Part shown: one piece after another, positions 23,648-32,436 of the stretch
Layout: every line of letters starts with the position of its first letter
How positions within the stretch are numbered: position 1 is the stretch's first letter
Assembly: GCA_035645275.1 (NCBI GenBank)
Contig: DASQMX010000031.1
Location: 434,001-498,000 of the forward strand
Direction of reading: 5' to 3'
DNA: 64,000 bases
DNA from: Paranoxybacillus sp035645275
GTDB lineage: Bacteria > Bacillota > Bacilli > Bacillales > Anoxybacillaceae
The notes under the pieces: model-generated
What the model was told of the DNA's origin: nothing
Seen by the model: the letters and a program-made list of their open reading frames with translations, nothing else
Databases searched by the model: none
Program-made: the position numbers and the translations under genes

Positions 23648-25462
23648 TTATGATAAAAGTTGTTCCATTTCTTCTAATTTTTGTGCAAACACCTCGCACG
23701 CTTCCTCAATTGGCTTCGCTGTCGTCATATCGACGCCCGCTTTTTTCAACACTTCAATTGGATAATCGGAGCTTCCCGCTTTTAAGAACTCAATATAACG
23801 CTTTACAGCTGGCTCGCCTTCCTCTAAAATTTGCTTGCTTAATGCGGTTGCCGCGCTGAATCCTGTCGCATATTGGTAGACGTAGTAATTGTAATAAAAG
23901 TGCGGAATGCGCGCCCATTCTAAACCAATCTCTTCGTCAATGACAATGTCATCGCCAAAATATTTTTTATTTAAATCATAATAAATCGATGTCAACAAAT
24001 CAGCCGTTAATGCTTCCCCTTCTTGCGCTTTGAGATGAATCGTATGTTCAAATTCAGCAAACATCGTTTGCCGGAATACCGTGCCGCGAAAGCCTTCCAA
24101 ATAATGATTGAGCAAGTAAAGACGTTTTTTCTCATCATCAATCGTTTTTAGTAAATAATCGTTTAACAGCGCCTCATTGCATGTCGATGCTACTTCTGCG
24201 ACGAAAATCGAATAATTACCATATACATATGGCTGCGTTTTTCTTGTGTAGTAGCTGTGTACAGAATGCCCAAATTCATGAGCGAGCGTAAACAAGTTGT
24301 TTATATTGTCTTGCCAGTTCATTAAAATATATGGATTTGTGCCATATGAACCTGATGAGTACGCTCCGCTTCGTTTTCCTTTATTTTCATGGACATCCAC
24401 CCAGCGGTTTTCAAAGCCTTCTTTAATGACATTCAAATAATCTTCACCAAGGGGAGCTAATCCTTTTAACAAATACTGTTTGGCTTCTTCATATGTGACT
24501 TTCATGTTTACATTTTTCACAAGCGGTGTATATAGGTCATACATGTGCAATTCGTCAACGCCTAATACTTTTTTACGCAAGCGGACATAGCGTTGTAACA
24601 AGTGCAAGTTTTTATTAATCGTCTCGACGAGATTGTCGTACACGCTTTCTGGAATGTTATTGCTGCTTAATGCCGCTTCACGGGCTGATTTGTAATTGCG
24701 GACGCGCGCAAAGAAGTTATCCTTTTTAATCGCCCCGTTTAATGTGCTGGCAAATGTGTTTTTATATTTTCCGTATGTTTCATATACCGCTTTAAACGCA
24801 TCATGGCGTACGCGGCGATCTTCGCTCTCAAGAAAGCGAATATAGCGGCCGTGTGTTACTTCCACTTCGTCGCCATTTTCGTCGATAATTGTTGGAAATG
24901 TTAAATCAGCATTGTTCAACATTCCAAACGTATTGCTTGATGAGGCCATTACTTCTGCCGCTTGAGCGAGCAGTGCTTCTTCTTTCGCTGATAAAACATG
25001 CGGACGTTGACGGTTGATTTCATCTAAAGCATGTTCATACAATCTCAATTCTGCTTTTTCTTCAAGAAACGTTTTTAGTTTATTTTCATCAATCGATAAA
25101 ATTTCCGGAACGATAAACGACATCGCGCTTGCTGCTTCAGAATAAAGATTGGAAGCACGGTCGTTCAAACCTTGGTAAAATGAGTTCGTTGTATCTTGGT
25201 CGTAGCGCATATGGGCATATGTATATAACTTGCCTAACCGCATCGATAATTCATCTTGATATTGAAGCGCCTCATAAAGAACGTCCGCTGATTCTCCAAG
25301 TTTTCCTTGGTAGTTCAAAATGTTTGGAATCATTTTTTTCACTTCTTGAAATTCTTGTTCCCACGCTTCATCTGTAGGAAAAATGTCTTCTAATCTCCAC
25401 GTGTCCTCAATAGGAATTTCGCTTCGGGACGGAAGCGATTTGACCGTTTTATTTTCTGCCAT
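23648..25462 (-). CDS. pepF: Oligoendopeptidase F
   Basis: A 604-residue cytoplasmic M3-family zinc metallopeptidase that cleaves oligopeptides of about 7-17 residues. The zinc motif HEFGHSVH lies near residue 388 in LFTLAHEFGHSVHSYY, with the downstream Glu ligand in FVAEVASTCNEALL. The N-terminal helical lobe is complete and the length is normal. AAAGGAGG precedes ATG 25462. Position next to coiA matches B. subtilis yjbG. With the Opp importer encoded at 31-37 kb it could process imported peptides. Confidence 0.95.
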   Translation of the reverse strand: MAENKTVKSLPSRSEIPIEDTWRLEDIFPTDEAWEQEFQEVKKMIPNILNYQGKLGESADVLYEALQYQDELSMRLGKLYTYAHMRYDQDTTNSFYQGLNDRASNLYSEAASAMSFIVPEILSIDENKLKTFLEEKAELRLYEHALDEINRQRPHVLSAKEEALLAQAAEVMASSSNTFGMLNNADLTFPTIIDENGDEVEVTHGRYIRFLESEDRRVRHDAFKAVYETYGKYKNTFASTLNGAIKKDNFFARVRNYKSAREAALSSNNIPESVYDNLVETINKNLHLLQRYVRLRKKVLGVDELHMYDLYTPLVKNVNMKVTYEEAKQYLLKGLAPLGEDYLNVIKEGFENRWVDVHENKGKRSGAYSSGSYGTNPYILMNWQDNINNLFTLAHEFGHSVHSYYTRKTQPYVYGNYSIFVAEVASTCNEALLNDYLLKTIDDEKKRLYLLNHYLEGFRGTVFRQTMFAEFEHTIHLKAQEGEALTADLLTSIYYDLNKKYFGDDIVIDEEIGLEWARIPHFYYNYYVYQYATGFSAATALSKQILEEGEPAVKRYIEFLKAGSSDYPIEVLKKAGVDMTTAKPIEEACEVFAQKLEEMEQLLS

Positions 25463-25534
25463 GCCGGCAAACCTCCTTTTCCTTTATTGCTGCATTTAAT
25501 AGTATTCTCGATTTTTTCAAAAATTCCCTCTAAA

Positions 25535-26725
25535 CTAAAGGATAAAACCGCGTTTTTCAATTATTTTAAGTAATTCATGATCCATTCTGAGCGCTTCCTC
25601 AATCGTTTTTGGAATAGTAAACGGTTTGATTAGCTGAAATGTCGTACTATTAACTATTTTTATATATCCTAGTTGCACAAGCAATAATAAATACTCGTTA
25701 ATCGCGCGAAAGTAGTGAATTGGCAAGTTTCTTACTTTTAGTTTGCGAGTGCGCACCATTTGGCGGATGGATGAGTATACATCGCTAACATAGAATATGC
25801 CGTTTTTTTGTTTTTTCATCATCATAATTAATATATACGTTTGCCAAATAAACGGTGGTGTTTCAAACAAATAGCCATATTTAACCGGCAAACCTGCTTC
25901 AGTTGGAAAAAGTGCAGGAACGATATTATGTTTATAAAAATACGCACAAACGAGGCGATTTTCTTTCGTTGGATAAAAAGGAAACGTCAGCCGCCAACGT
26001 TTTTTCTGCATAAACCATTCGTGCCAAAACATACTAGGCAATGAAATAGCATCAATATGGAACAATTTTTCGAAGGATAACCGTTCAGCGGAATCAATAA
26101 TGACAATTGAGAAAGTGTTATAAACGGAAAAAGAGGCAAGAGGAACAATACGGAAAAATCGTTTTGTTTGTGGGCAATAGTAAAGAATAAAGAAATGGGA
26201 TTGAGGTAGTGCCGGATGGGCAAACAGCCATTGAAAAGTGGAAAGTCTGAAAGAATAAGCAGAAGAGCGATGGAAACGATTCGCACCGAGAATCCATAAT
26301 GGTTTCATTCCTGCTTTTAAAAACGAAGCCGTCCGCTTTCGAAACAGTTCTTCACTAATTGTGGAACATTGATATTCGATGGCGTATGTTTTTCCTTTAT
26401 ATGAAAGCAGCAAATCAGGGCGTTGCTGGATGGACTGCAAATATGGTTCAAGTTTTACCTTTAAACCTTGCCTTTGTAACCATTGAAACAAATCCGCTTT
26501 TCCTGACAAATGATAAGAAGACTCTGTTTCATGCTCTATCGCACAAGCAGCTTCTTTTCGATGAGCAAAATGTGTAATGCGCTTTCTTCCTAATTTTAAA
26601 ACAACCTCATTTTTACATATCGGACAAATAAACGTTTCCTTTTTCCTCAATAAATCAAGCTGCTCAATACTCCAATTATCTAACAAAGATATAGGCGAGC
26701 CATTTTTTAGCAAGGCAACAAGCAA
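25535..26725 (-). CDS. coiA: Competence protein CoiA
   Basis: About 397 residues. An N-terminal zinc-finger-like pair lies in FICPICKNEVVLKLGRKRITHFAH, followed by a PD-(D/E)xK nuclease-like core (QRPDLLLSYKGKTYAIEYQCS). The C-terminal half is less conserved. CoiA promotes recombination of incoming single-stranded DNA during transformation. I prefer TTG 26725, eight bases after AAGGGGG; another in-frame TTG at 26746 lies upstream of that site. Synteny with pepF and mecA agrees with B. subtilis yjbF. Confidence 0.88.
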   Translation of the reverse strand: MLVALLKNGSPISLLDNWSIEQLDLLRKKETFICPICKNEVVLKLGRKRITHFAHRKEAACAIEHETESSYHLSGKADLFQWLQRQGLKVKLEPYLQSIQQRPDLLLSYKGKTYAIEYQCSTISEELFRKRTASFLKAGMKPLWILGANRFHRSSAYSFRLSTFQWLFAHPALPQSHFFILYYCPQTKRFFRIVPLASFSVYNTFSIVIIDSAERLSFEKLFHIDAISLPSMFWHEWFMQKKRWRLTFPFYPTKENRLVCAYFYKHNIVPALFPTEAGLPVKYGYLFETPPFIWQTYILIMMMKKQKNGIFYVSDVYSSIRQMVRTRKLKVRNLPIHYFRAINEYLLLLVQLGYIKIVNSTTFQLIKPFTIPKTIEEALRMDHELLKIIEKRGFIL

Positions 26726-26801
26726 ATCATCATCCCCCTTACACAATAAAATATTTAATAGATTCTTTGCTTTCTAAAAAAATCCTGCTTTTAACTAAAA
26801 A

Positions 26802-26919
26802 GGGCTGTCTCAAAAGCGAAGAGTCAGACCCCACAACACAATATATAGGACATAATGTTCGATAAATGAGTTATATATTGTGAAACGCACGTGAGGTCAG
26901 ACCCTTATGAGACAGCCTC
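26802..26919. repeat. 118-bp palindromic element, copy 2
   Basis: GGGCTGTCTCA to TGAGACAGCCTC with the inner GTCAGACCCCACAACACAATATATAGGAC half and its complement. It ends one base before the stop codon of the cardiolipin synthase gene, so it is positioned as that gene's terminator. Confidence 0.88.
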
Positions 26920-26920
26920 A

Positions 26921-28432
26921 TTAAAGAAGCGGCGATAATAATCTTGCTGTGGATTCTGCAATGCGAATCCAAATCGGGCGCTTTTTAAACACGTCATAGT
27001 CAATAAGCGTTGAATCTTCGATATCTTGAAGAAAATCACTGACAAGTGTTTTTGTGCTGTCTGTATGATACAAAAAGGCATTCACTTCAAAATTAAGATG
27101 AAAGCTCCGCATGTCCATATTAGCTGTTCCGATGGAAGCAAGTTCTCCATCGACGATAATAATTTTGCTGTGCAAAAAACCTTTCCCATATTCATAAATT
27201 TTCGCTCCGGCTTCAAGCAACTCCGGAAAATACGAACGGGATGCGTAAAAAACAATTTTTTTATCAGGACGTTGCGGAACGAGAAGGCGGACATCAATTC
27301 CGCTTAATGCCGCCACTTTTAAAGCTGTTAAAATATCTTCATCGGGAACAAAATATGGTGAAGCAATCCAAATGGATTTTTTAGCTGAGGTAATCATTGC
27401 AAAAAATAAATGCTTAATGACTTCCCATTCGTTATCCGGACCGCCGGCAATCAACTGAACGCCACCTTGGCCGCTATTTTCGGCAAGCTGGGGCGATAAA
27501 TAGTTCAACGTTAATAGCGTTTGACCCGTCATATAATACCAGTCCTGCAAAAAAATAAGCTGAAGCGTGCGCACCGCTTCTCCTTTGAGCCATAGATGCG
27601 TATCGCGCCAAAAGCCGAAATACTCATTTTTCCCTAAATATTCATCACCAATATTTAAGCCGCCGACAAACCCAATTGTCCCGTCAATGACAATAATTTT
27701 TCGATGGTTGCGGAAGTTAATTTTGTCATTTAAAAACGGCAAACGGACAGGAGAAAAAGGAACCATTTCCACTCCTGCTTCTCGCAGCTCCTCAATATAT
27801 GCCTTGGAAAGTTTCCAACTTCCAACGGCATCATAAAGAAACCGGACATGAACTCCTTTTTTCGCCTTCTCGATTAATATTTCTTTTAGTTGCTGTCCGA
27901 CTCCATCATGCCTTACAATATAGTACTCTAAATGGATATGGTGGGTCGCTTTTTTCAATTCTTTAAAAATCGCCGAGAAAGTAGCTTCTCCGTTTGTGAG
28001 TACTTTCGTTTCGGTAGCAAGCGAAATCGGGCTTTTCCCAAGGCGATGAGCAAGCCGAAGCAAAGGTTGTTGATGCTCACTTATATAGTGAAGATTCTCA
28101 GATTGAAAATGGCGATTTCCTTCGAACTTTAAAAAAGTTTGCTCATCGAGTGCCGCTTTTTTCTTAAACAACCGTTTTTTTCGATAATTTCGTCCAAACA
28201 TTAAATAAAAGAAAAAGCCAAGCAACGGAAAACTTCCAAGTACAACCAACCACGTCAATGTTTGTGTCGGATGCCGGTTCTCTAAGGAAATTACAAACGC
28301 GATAAAAATAACCGAACAAGTGATCAAAAGGCTGAGAAAACCAAGAATCCAGCCTTCTAAGTAGTCTTTGGAAATGAAAAATAAAATACCGATTAAAAAA
28401 ATGAATATGAGAACTTGCAATGCGTTTCGCAA
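26921..28432 (-). CDS. cls: Cardiolipin synthase
   Basis: A 503-residue phospholipase-D superfamily membrane enzyme that joins two phosphatidylglycerols into cardiolipin. Two N-terminal hydrophobic helices (residues 3-60) are followed by a QTLTWLVVLGSFPLLGFFFY segment. Both HKD motifs are present: NHRKIIVIDG near residue 245 and HSKIIIVDG near residue 420, each with the downstream GG/GTAN motif. The start is TTG 28432 with AGGTG upstream. Both ends of the gene abut copies of the 118-bp palindrome. No cls gene lies at this point in B. subtilis. Confidence 0.94.
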   Translation of the reverse strand: MRNALQVLIFIFLIGILFFISKDYLEGWILGFLSLLITCSVIFIAFVISLENRHPTQTLTWLVVLGSFPLLGFFFYLMFGRNYRKKRLFKKKAALDEQTFLKFEGNRHFQSENLHYISEHQQPLLRLAHRLGKSPISLATETKVLTNGEATFSAIFKELKKATHHIHLEYYIVRHDGVGQQLKEILIEKAKKGVHVRFLYDAVGSWKLSKAYIEELREAGVEMVPFSPVRLPFLNDKINFRNHRKIIVIDGTIGFVGGLNIGDEYLGKNEYFGFWRDTHLWLKGEAVRTLQLIFLQDWYYMTGQTLLTLNYLSPQLAENSGQGGVQLIAGGPDNEWEVIKHLFFAMITSAKKSIWIASPYFVPDEDILTALKVAALSGIDVRLLVPQRPDKKIVFYASRSYFPELLEAGAKIYEYGKGFLHSKIIIVDGELASIGTANMDMRSFHLNFEVNAFLYHTDSTKTLVSDFLQDIEDSTLIDYDVFKKRPIWIRIAESTARLLSPLL

Positions 28433-28479
28433 CGATTTTCACCTGACCATTACACTCAGATTCACTTCGCGGAAAAAAA

Positions 28480-28597
28480 GGGCTGTCTAAAACAAAGGGT
28501 CAGACCCTACAACCACAATATATCATACATCATGTTTGCAACGACACGACATATGGTGAATGGTGTGCTAGGTCAGACCCTTTATGGGACAGCCCTT
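28480..28597. repeat. 118-bp palindromic element, copy 3
   Basis: GGGCTGTCT to GGGACAGCCC with GGGTCAGACCC and GGTCAGACCC inner arms. The centre is more diverged than in other copies. It ends at the base before the mecA stop codon. Confidence 0.85.
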
Positions 28598-29275
28598 TTA
28601 TTTCAATGGAAAATGTTTTGCTAACGTCGCTAAAGCGTTGTCATGAATAATCTCTTTTCCGTATTCTTCAAGCCGATAAATCGTTAGCTGTGAGTCCATT
28701 CCATATTCTAACAACAGACTTAACATATTATCAATTTCATGTTCTTCATAATCCTCTTCGTTAAATTCAACATATAAATAATAACGATTTTCGAACATGA
28801 ATAAACGATTATTGAGATTTGTAAAATCGGCACGATGTGCTAAAGCAATCAAATCTTCAATATCCTTGAAATAAATCGTGAAATGAAGAGCTTCTTCATC
28901 ATCTTCCGGTAAAACTTCTACACCTTTTTCCACATGAAAATGCTGGTCAAGCAACTCTTCAATTTTTTCATCTACCGGAAAATCTTTTAATTTATCTCCC
29001 GGAAGCGGAAGCTCAAGCTTGCTGCCATCCTTAGACAGCTGCGCTTTTGTTACTAACACTTCCAATCCTTTTTCCAACGCTTGTACTTGAATCCAAAGTG
29101 GACCTTCAAGAGAAAAATCTCCTTCGCTATGAACCTCGTCCATCATTTCCCAAAAAAGCTCTTCGCTCCGCTCGCGATTATACCAAATTTCTTCGCGATC
29201 AAAGCCGCGCTCCTCTATGTCAACATATGAGATGTAAAATTTAACAGTGTGCTCATTAATACGTTCCATTTCCAT
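28598..29275 (-). CDS. mecA: Adaptor protein MecA
   Basis: A 225-residue ClpC adaptor. The N-terminal substrate-binding domain starts with ERINEHTVKFYISYVDIEERGFDREEIWYNRERSEELFW, nearly invariant in Bacillaceae. After an acidic linker (about residues 95-125) comes the ClpC-binding C-terminal domain (LFMFENRYYLYVEF, LLLEYGMDSQLTIYRLEEYG). In B. subtilis MecA directs ComK, and also other substrates, to ClpCP. GGAGAG precedes ATG 29275. The 118-bp palindrome starts immediately after the stop and should terminate the gene. Confidence 0.96.
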   Translation of the reverse strand: MEMERINEHTVKFYISYVDIEERGFDREEIWYNRERSEELFWEMMDEVHSEGDFSLEGPLWIQVQALEKGLEVLVTKAQLSKDGSKLELPLPGDKLKDFPVDEKIEELLDQHFHVEKGVEVLPEDDEEALHFTIYFKDIEDLIALAHRADFTNLNNRLFMFENRYYLYVEFNEEDYEEHEIDNMLSLLLEYGMDSQLTIYRLEEYGKEIIHDNALATLAKHFPLK

Positions 29276-29492
29276 ATGAACGACTCTCCCTTCCTGTTCA
29301 TGAATGTTGAAGGGACTTTTGACCCCCTAGCAAACGCTCTATAACTAAAAGCATATGCCTTGTACTTCTATTTTATGATAAAACAAGCAAGAAGGGAAAT
29401 AAAAAACCCCCCTAATTTTAAAAATTAGTTATGAAACTAGACATGTCCTACTATACTTTTTTTGAAACGAAAAATATTAGCGGGGGAAACGA

Positions 29493-30155
29493 ATGATATA
29501 TGAACATATTTCTTCTATATTAATCATAGTCGGCATTGATATTATTCTCGGTGGAGATAATGCAGTGGTCATCGCGATGGCAAGCCGCAATCTTCCTGAA
29601 CGCCAGCGGAATCTTGCCATCCTATTAGGAACAGCGCTAGCCATTATCGTTCGCATTATTTTGACAGCTACAGTTGTCTATTTGTTGAAAGTTCCATTTT
29701 TACAGTTAGTTGGCGGCATCATCTTACTTTTTATTTCATTGAAACTTCTTATTGAAAAAGAAGATGCTGCTGTTATAAAACCTGGAGCTACACTTTGGCG
29801 GGCGGTACAAACGATTGTAACAGCAGATATTGCGATGGGATTAGATAATGTAATTGCAATTGCCGGTGCGGCTCATGGCAATACTTCTCTTGTCATCTTT
29901 GGTTTTCTTCTCTCTGTTCCTATTATTATCTTTGGCAGCAAAGTCATTCTTCATTGGATCGAACGTTATCCTATCCTTGTTTATATCGGGGCAGCTATTT
30001 TAGCTTACACATCAGGAAAAATGATGACAAATGAACAGAGAATCCAATATATATATGACCAATTTACCTTTTTCAAATCCATTCTTCCAGTTCTCACAAT
30101 CATTATTGTCATTTTGCTTGGAACCCTTTTAAACCGTCGGGCACGAACGCATTAA
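29493..30155 (+). CDS. yjbE: TerC-family integral membrane protein YjbE
   Basis: A 220-residue protein with about seven hydrophobic segments. The acidic motifs IILGGDNAVVIA (residues 18-29) and ADIAMGLDNVIAIAGAA are the paired metal-binding helices of TerC proteins, which export Mn2+ or serve metal loading of secreted proteins. AGCGGGGG lies upstream of ATG 29493. No yybP-ykoY-type manganese riboswitch is recognisable upstream. It is convergent with spxA across a shared terminator, as expected for yjbE. Confidence 0.9.
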   Translation: MIYEHISSILIIVGIDIILGGDNAVVIAMASRNLPERQRNLAILLGTALAIIVRIILTATVVYLLKVPFLQLVGGIILLFISLKLLIEKEDAAVIKPGATLWRAVQTIVTADIAMGLDNVIAIAGAAHGNTSLVIFGFLLSVPIIIFGSKVILHWIERYPILVYIGAAILAYTSGKMMTNEQRIQYIYDQFTFFKSILPVLTIIIVILLGTLLNRRARTH

Positions 30156-30160
30156 TAAAT

Positions 30161-30200
30161 AAAAAACTTCTACATGGAAAAACCATGTAGAAGTTTTTTA
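30161..30200. terminator. Bidirectional terminator between yjbE and spxA
   Basis: AAAAAACTTCTACATGG/CCATGTAGAAGTTTTTT, a perfect 17-bp stem with a 5-nt loop that serves both converging genes. Confidence 0.92.
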
Positions 30201-30596
30201 TTCATTAACAAGCCGCTGCGCTTGGCGAAGATGGTAAGTCCGCACTTTTCTTGGCAGGAAACGGCGAATCTCATCTTCGTTATAACCAACTTGCAAGCGC
30301 TTCTCATCAATGATAATCGGTCTTCGCAAAAGACCTGGATTTTGCCGAATCACTTCATACAAATCTTGCAGCGGCATCGATTCAAGATTTATATTTAGCT
30401 GTTGAAAAATTTTAGAGCGTGTAGAAATAATTTCATCTGTTCCATTTTCTGTCATACGAAGAATTTCTTTAATTTCTTCAATCGTTAATGGTTCAGCAAA
30501 AATATTTCGCTCAACATAAGGAATATTATGTTTCTCTAACCATGCCTTTGCTTTTCGGCATGACGTACAACTTGGTGAAGTGTACAATGTTACCAT
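30198..30596 (-). CDS. spxA: Transcriptional regulator Spx
   Basis: A 132-residue ArsC-like regulator that binds the alpha subunit of RNA polymerase and turns on the thiol stress regulon. The redox switch CTSC lies at residues 10-13 in VTLYTSPSCTSCRKAKAWLE. The C-terminal part LLRRPIIIDEKRLQVGYNED is essentially identical in Bacillus Spx. The C-terminal tail (LRQAQRLVNE) is the type recognised by ClpXP with YjbH. About 490 bp of gene-poor DNA lies upstream, where several promoters could fit, as in B. subtilis. Confidence 0.97.
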   Translation of the reverse strand: MVTLYTSPSCTSCRKAKAWLEKHNIPYVERNIFAEPLTIEEIKEILRMTENGTDEIISTRSKIFQQLNINLESMPLQDLYEVIRQNPGLLRRPIIIDEKRLQVGYNEDEIRRFLPRKVRTYHLRQAQRLVNE

Positions 30597-30885
30597 AACT
30601 CGGCTTCACTCCCTTAACAGGATCGAAATATATATATCAATAAAAGCAGTCAATCTCTATGCTAGCAAGGACTAGAACCAATGATTAAAAAACATATTAA
30701 TTTGAAATTACTTTAATCAAGTAATTTCTATTGTATATTATACAACAAATTTGTTTAGAAAGATATATTTTTTCTAACTTTATCGCAAAACAGAATTGCC
30801 ATACCTGTTGTACAAATCTCTTTCATCGCTACTTCGAAAACATTCATGTTCAAATTGGAGAACATATTAACACAAAGGAGATGAA
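30597..30885. other. Spx upstream region, no gene seen
   Basis: AT-rich DNA upstream of spxA. It must contain the spxA promoter or promoters; I could not assign -35/-10 boxes with confidence. No open frame with a ribosome-binding site is seen until 30886. Confidence 0.4.
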
Positions 30886-30984
30886 ATGATTACGTTTGAT
30901 GTAATATTGCGTCTGGTTTACATGAGTGTTGATTATCCATTATTTATAACTATTTTCTTGGTTATTCACGCTTTTCTACCGTGA
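30886..30984 (+). pseudogene. Possible truncated gene start running into a repeat
   Basis: A 32-codon frame from ATG 30886 has an excellent AAAGGAGATGAA ribosome-binding site. The first 12 residues (MITFDVILRLVY) resemble the start of a membrane protein, for example of MgtC type. At 30921 the DNA becomes the half copy of the palindromic element shared with 16894-16966, and the frame ends inside it. The likely reading is that a gene was cut down to its first codons, but the evidence is thin. Confidence 0.3.
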
Positions 30985-30993
30985 TACCCGAAC
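30921..30993. repeat. Half copy of the 16.9-kb palindromic element
   Basis: 73 bases starting CATGAGTGTTGATTATC and ending ACCCGAAC match 16894-16966 with only a few changes. The right half, with the hairpins, is missing here. Confidence 0.8.
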
Positions 30994-31092
30994 AAAGTCC
31001 TTTGCAGAATAATCTAAACTATTTCTTTCAATTGGAAGGAAAATCTTCTAAAATGGAGCTAGGAGAAATTGTTGACAACGGAGGGGATATGA

Positions 31093-31275
31093 GTGGCACA
31101 ATATTTTATTGATCTTACCATTGTTGCACTGTTAGTAATCGGCATTACGGCCGTTATGGGAGTGCTTGTTAACGGTATTGGCGAGAAACTATTTGGCGGT
31201 TCCGACCGAATGGAAAACGTAAATCAAACAGCAAAGACGCAAACAGGATGGAAACTCATTGGCGGAAAAAAATAA
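31093..31275 (+). CDS. Small single-helix membrane protein, unknown
   Basis: This 60-residue protein has one hydrophobic segment (IDLTIVALLVIGITAVMGVLVNGI), then a polar tail ending GWKLIGGKK. The start is GTG 31093, six bases after GGAGGGG. An ATG at 31088 is in another frame. It lies alone between spxA and the convergent opp operon. No family is recognised. Confidence 0.6.
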   Translation: MAQYFIDLTIVALLVIGITAVMGVLVNGIGEKLFGGSDRMENVNQTAKTQTGWKLIGGKK

Positions 31276-31450
31276 GAAAATCATGCAACTGGCTCATAAA
31301 CATCCGACTATCCACGAATACAAACGATATTGAAATAGGGTGAGCGTTACTTTATTTGAGTCAGCTTTTTTGTTAACAATATTTTCAAAAATATTCAGTC
31401 AAAACAATTTAAAACAGTAGTATAATAAAGATGCAACTTCTTCATAAAGG

Positions 31451-31503
31451 AAAAGGGCTTATCCCCTCCAGTAGATTTTCTACTTTCGGGACAGCCCTTT
31501 TCA
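31451..31503 (-). terminator. Terminator of the opp operon
   Basis: AAAAGGGC/GCCCTTTT outer arms with CCC/GGG and AGTAGA/TCTACT inner pairs. It overlaps the oppF stop. Its T run faces the minus-strand transcript. Confidence 0.8.
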
Positions 31504-32436
31504 TGTGTACATTGCTTTATATTGTTTATACTCCGCTTCAGAACATAAAACGAAATGTCCTGGCGTAATTTCACGGAAGCTAAGTTCCTCTCCCTCTTTA
31601 TAATTATGTTGCGATGGGTCATACACAATGCGCTTGCGAACGCGTTCTGTTTCTGGATCTGGCAATGGAATCGCAGACAACAACGCCTTTGTATATGGAT
31701 GAATCGGATTGCGATATAACTCTTCCGCATCTGCCAATTCCACCAATTTCCCGAAATACATAACACCGATTCGGTCGCTAATATATTTTACCATTGAAAG
31801 GTCATGGGCAATAAATAAATATGTTAATCCTTTTTCGCGCTGCAATTTTTTCATTAAATTAACAACTTGCGCCTGAATGGACACGTCTAAGGCAGAAATC
31901 GGTTCATCAGCAATAATAAATTCTGGTTCAACCGCTAAAGCACGAGCAATCCCGATACGTTGACGCTGACCTCCGGAAAATTCGTGAGGATAGCGATTCG
32001 CATGTTCTTTATTTAACCCAACTGTTTCAAGCAATTCGTATACCCTTTGCATGCGCTCTTCTTTCGTTTTCGCAAGACCGTGAATGTCAATTCCCTCGGC
32101 AATAATGTCGGCTACTGTCATACGTGGATTTAGTGATGCATACGGGTCTTGGAAAATCATTTGCATTTTCCGGTTCAGTTCTTTTAATTCTTTTTTCGAC
32201 TTTTTGCCGTGAACATTCACACCGTTAAACAATACTTCACCTTCTGTTGCTTCATATAGGCGAATGATCGTTCTTCCAGTCGTTGATTTACCGCAACCGG
32301 ATTCTCCTACAAGACCAAGCGTTTCTCCTTTGTATATATCAAAAGATACTCCATCAACTGCTTTAACAATTTGATTTTTGCCCGTTTTAAAATATTGTTT
32401 TAAATTTCTTACTTCGAGGAGTTTTTGTTTAGCCAC
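31501..32436 (-). CDS. oppF: Oligopeptide ABC transporter ATP-binding protein OppF
   Basis: A 311-residue ATPase. Walker A is GESGCGKST, the ABC signature FSGGQRQRIGIARAL and Walker B EFIIADEPISALD. The C-terminal oligopeptide-transporter extension (HPYTKALLSAIPLPDP) follows. GTG 32436 comes after GGAGGAGAA, so an open frame reaching 32472 is not used in full. It overlaps the oppD stop by 8 bp, so translation is likely coupled. It forms the motor of the peptide importer with OppD. Confidence 0.95.
   Translation of the reverse strand: MAKQKLLEVRNLKQYFKTGKNQIVKAVDGVSFDIYKGETLGLVGESGCGKSTTGRTIIRLYEATEGEVLFNGVNVHGKKSKKELKELNRKMQMIFQDPYASLNPRMTVADIIAEGIDIHGLAKTKEERMQRVYELLETVGLNKEHANRYPHEFSGGQRQRIGIARALAVEPEFIIADEPISALDVSIQAQVVNLMKKLQREKGLTYLFIAHDLSMVKYISDRIGVMYFGKLVELADAEELYRNPIHPYTKALLSAIPLPDPETERVRKRIVYDPSQHNYKEGEELSFREITPGHFVLCSEAEYKQYKAMYT

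Noticed and set aside
29276..29492. Manganese (yybP-ykoY) riboswitch upstream of the TerC gene
   Set aside because: No matching conserved elements were recognised; only a short CTAATTTTAAAAATTAG palindrome is present.
31395..31766. 123-codon minus-strand frame
   Set aside because: It overlaps the oppF gene in another frame and has no start signal.
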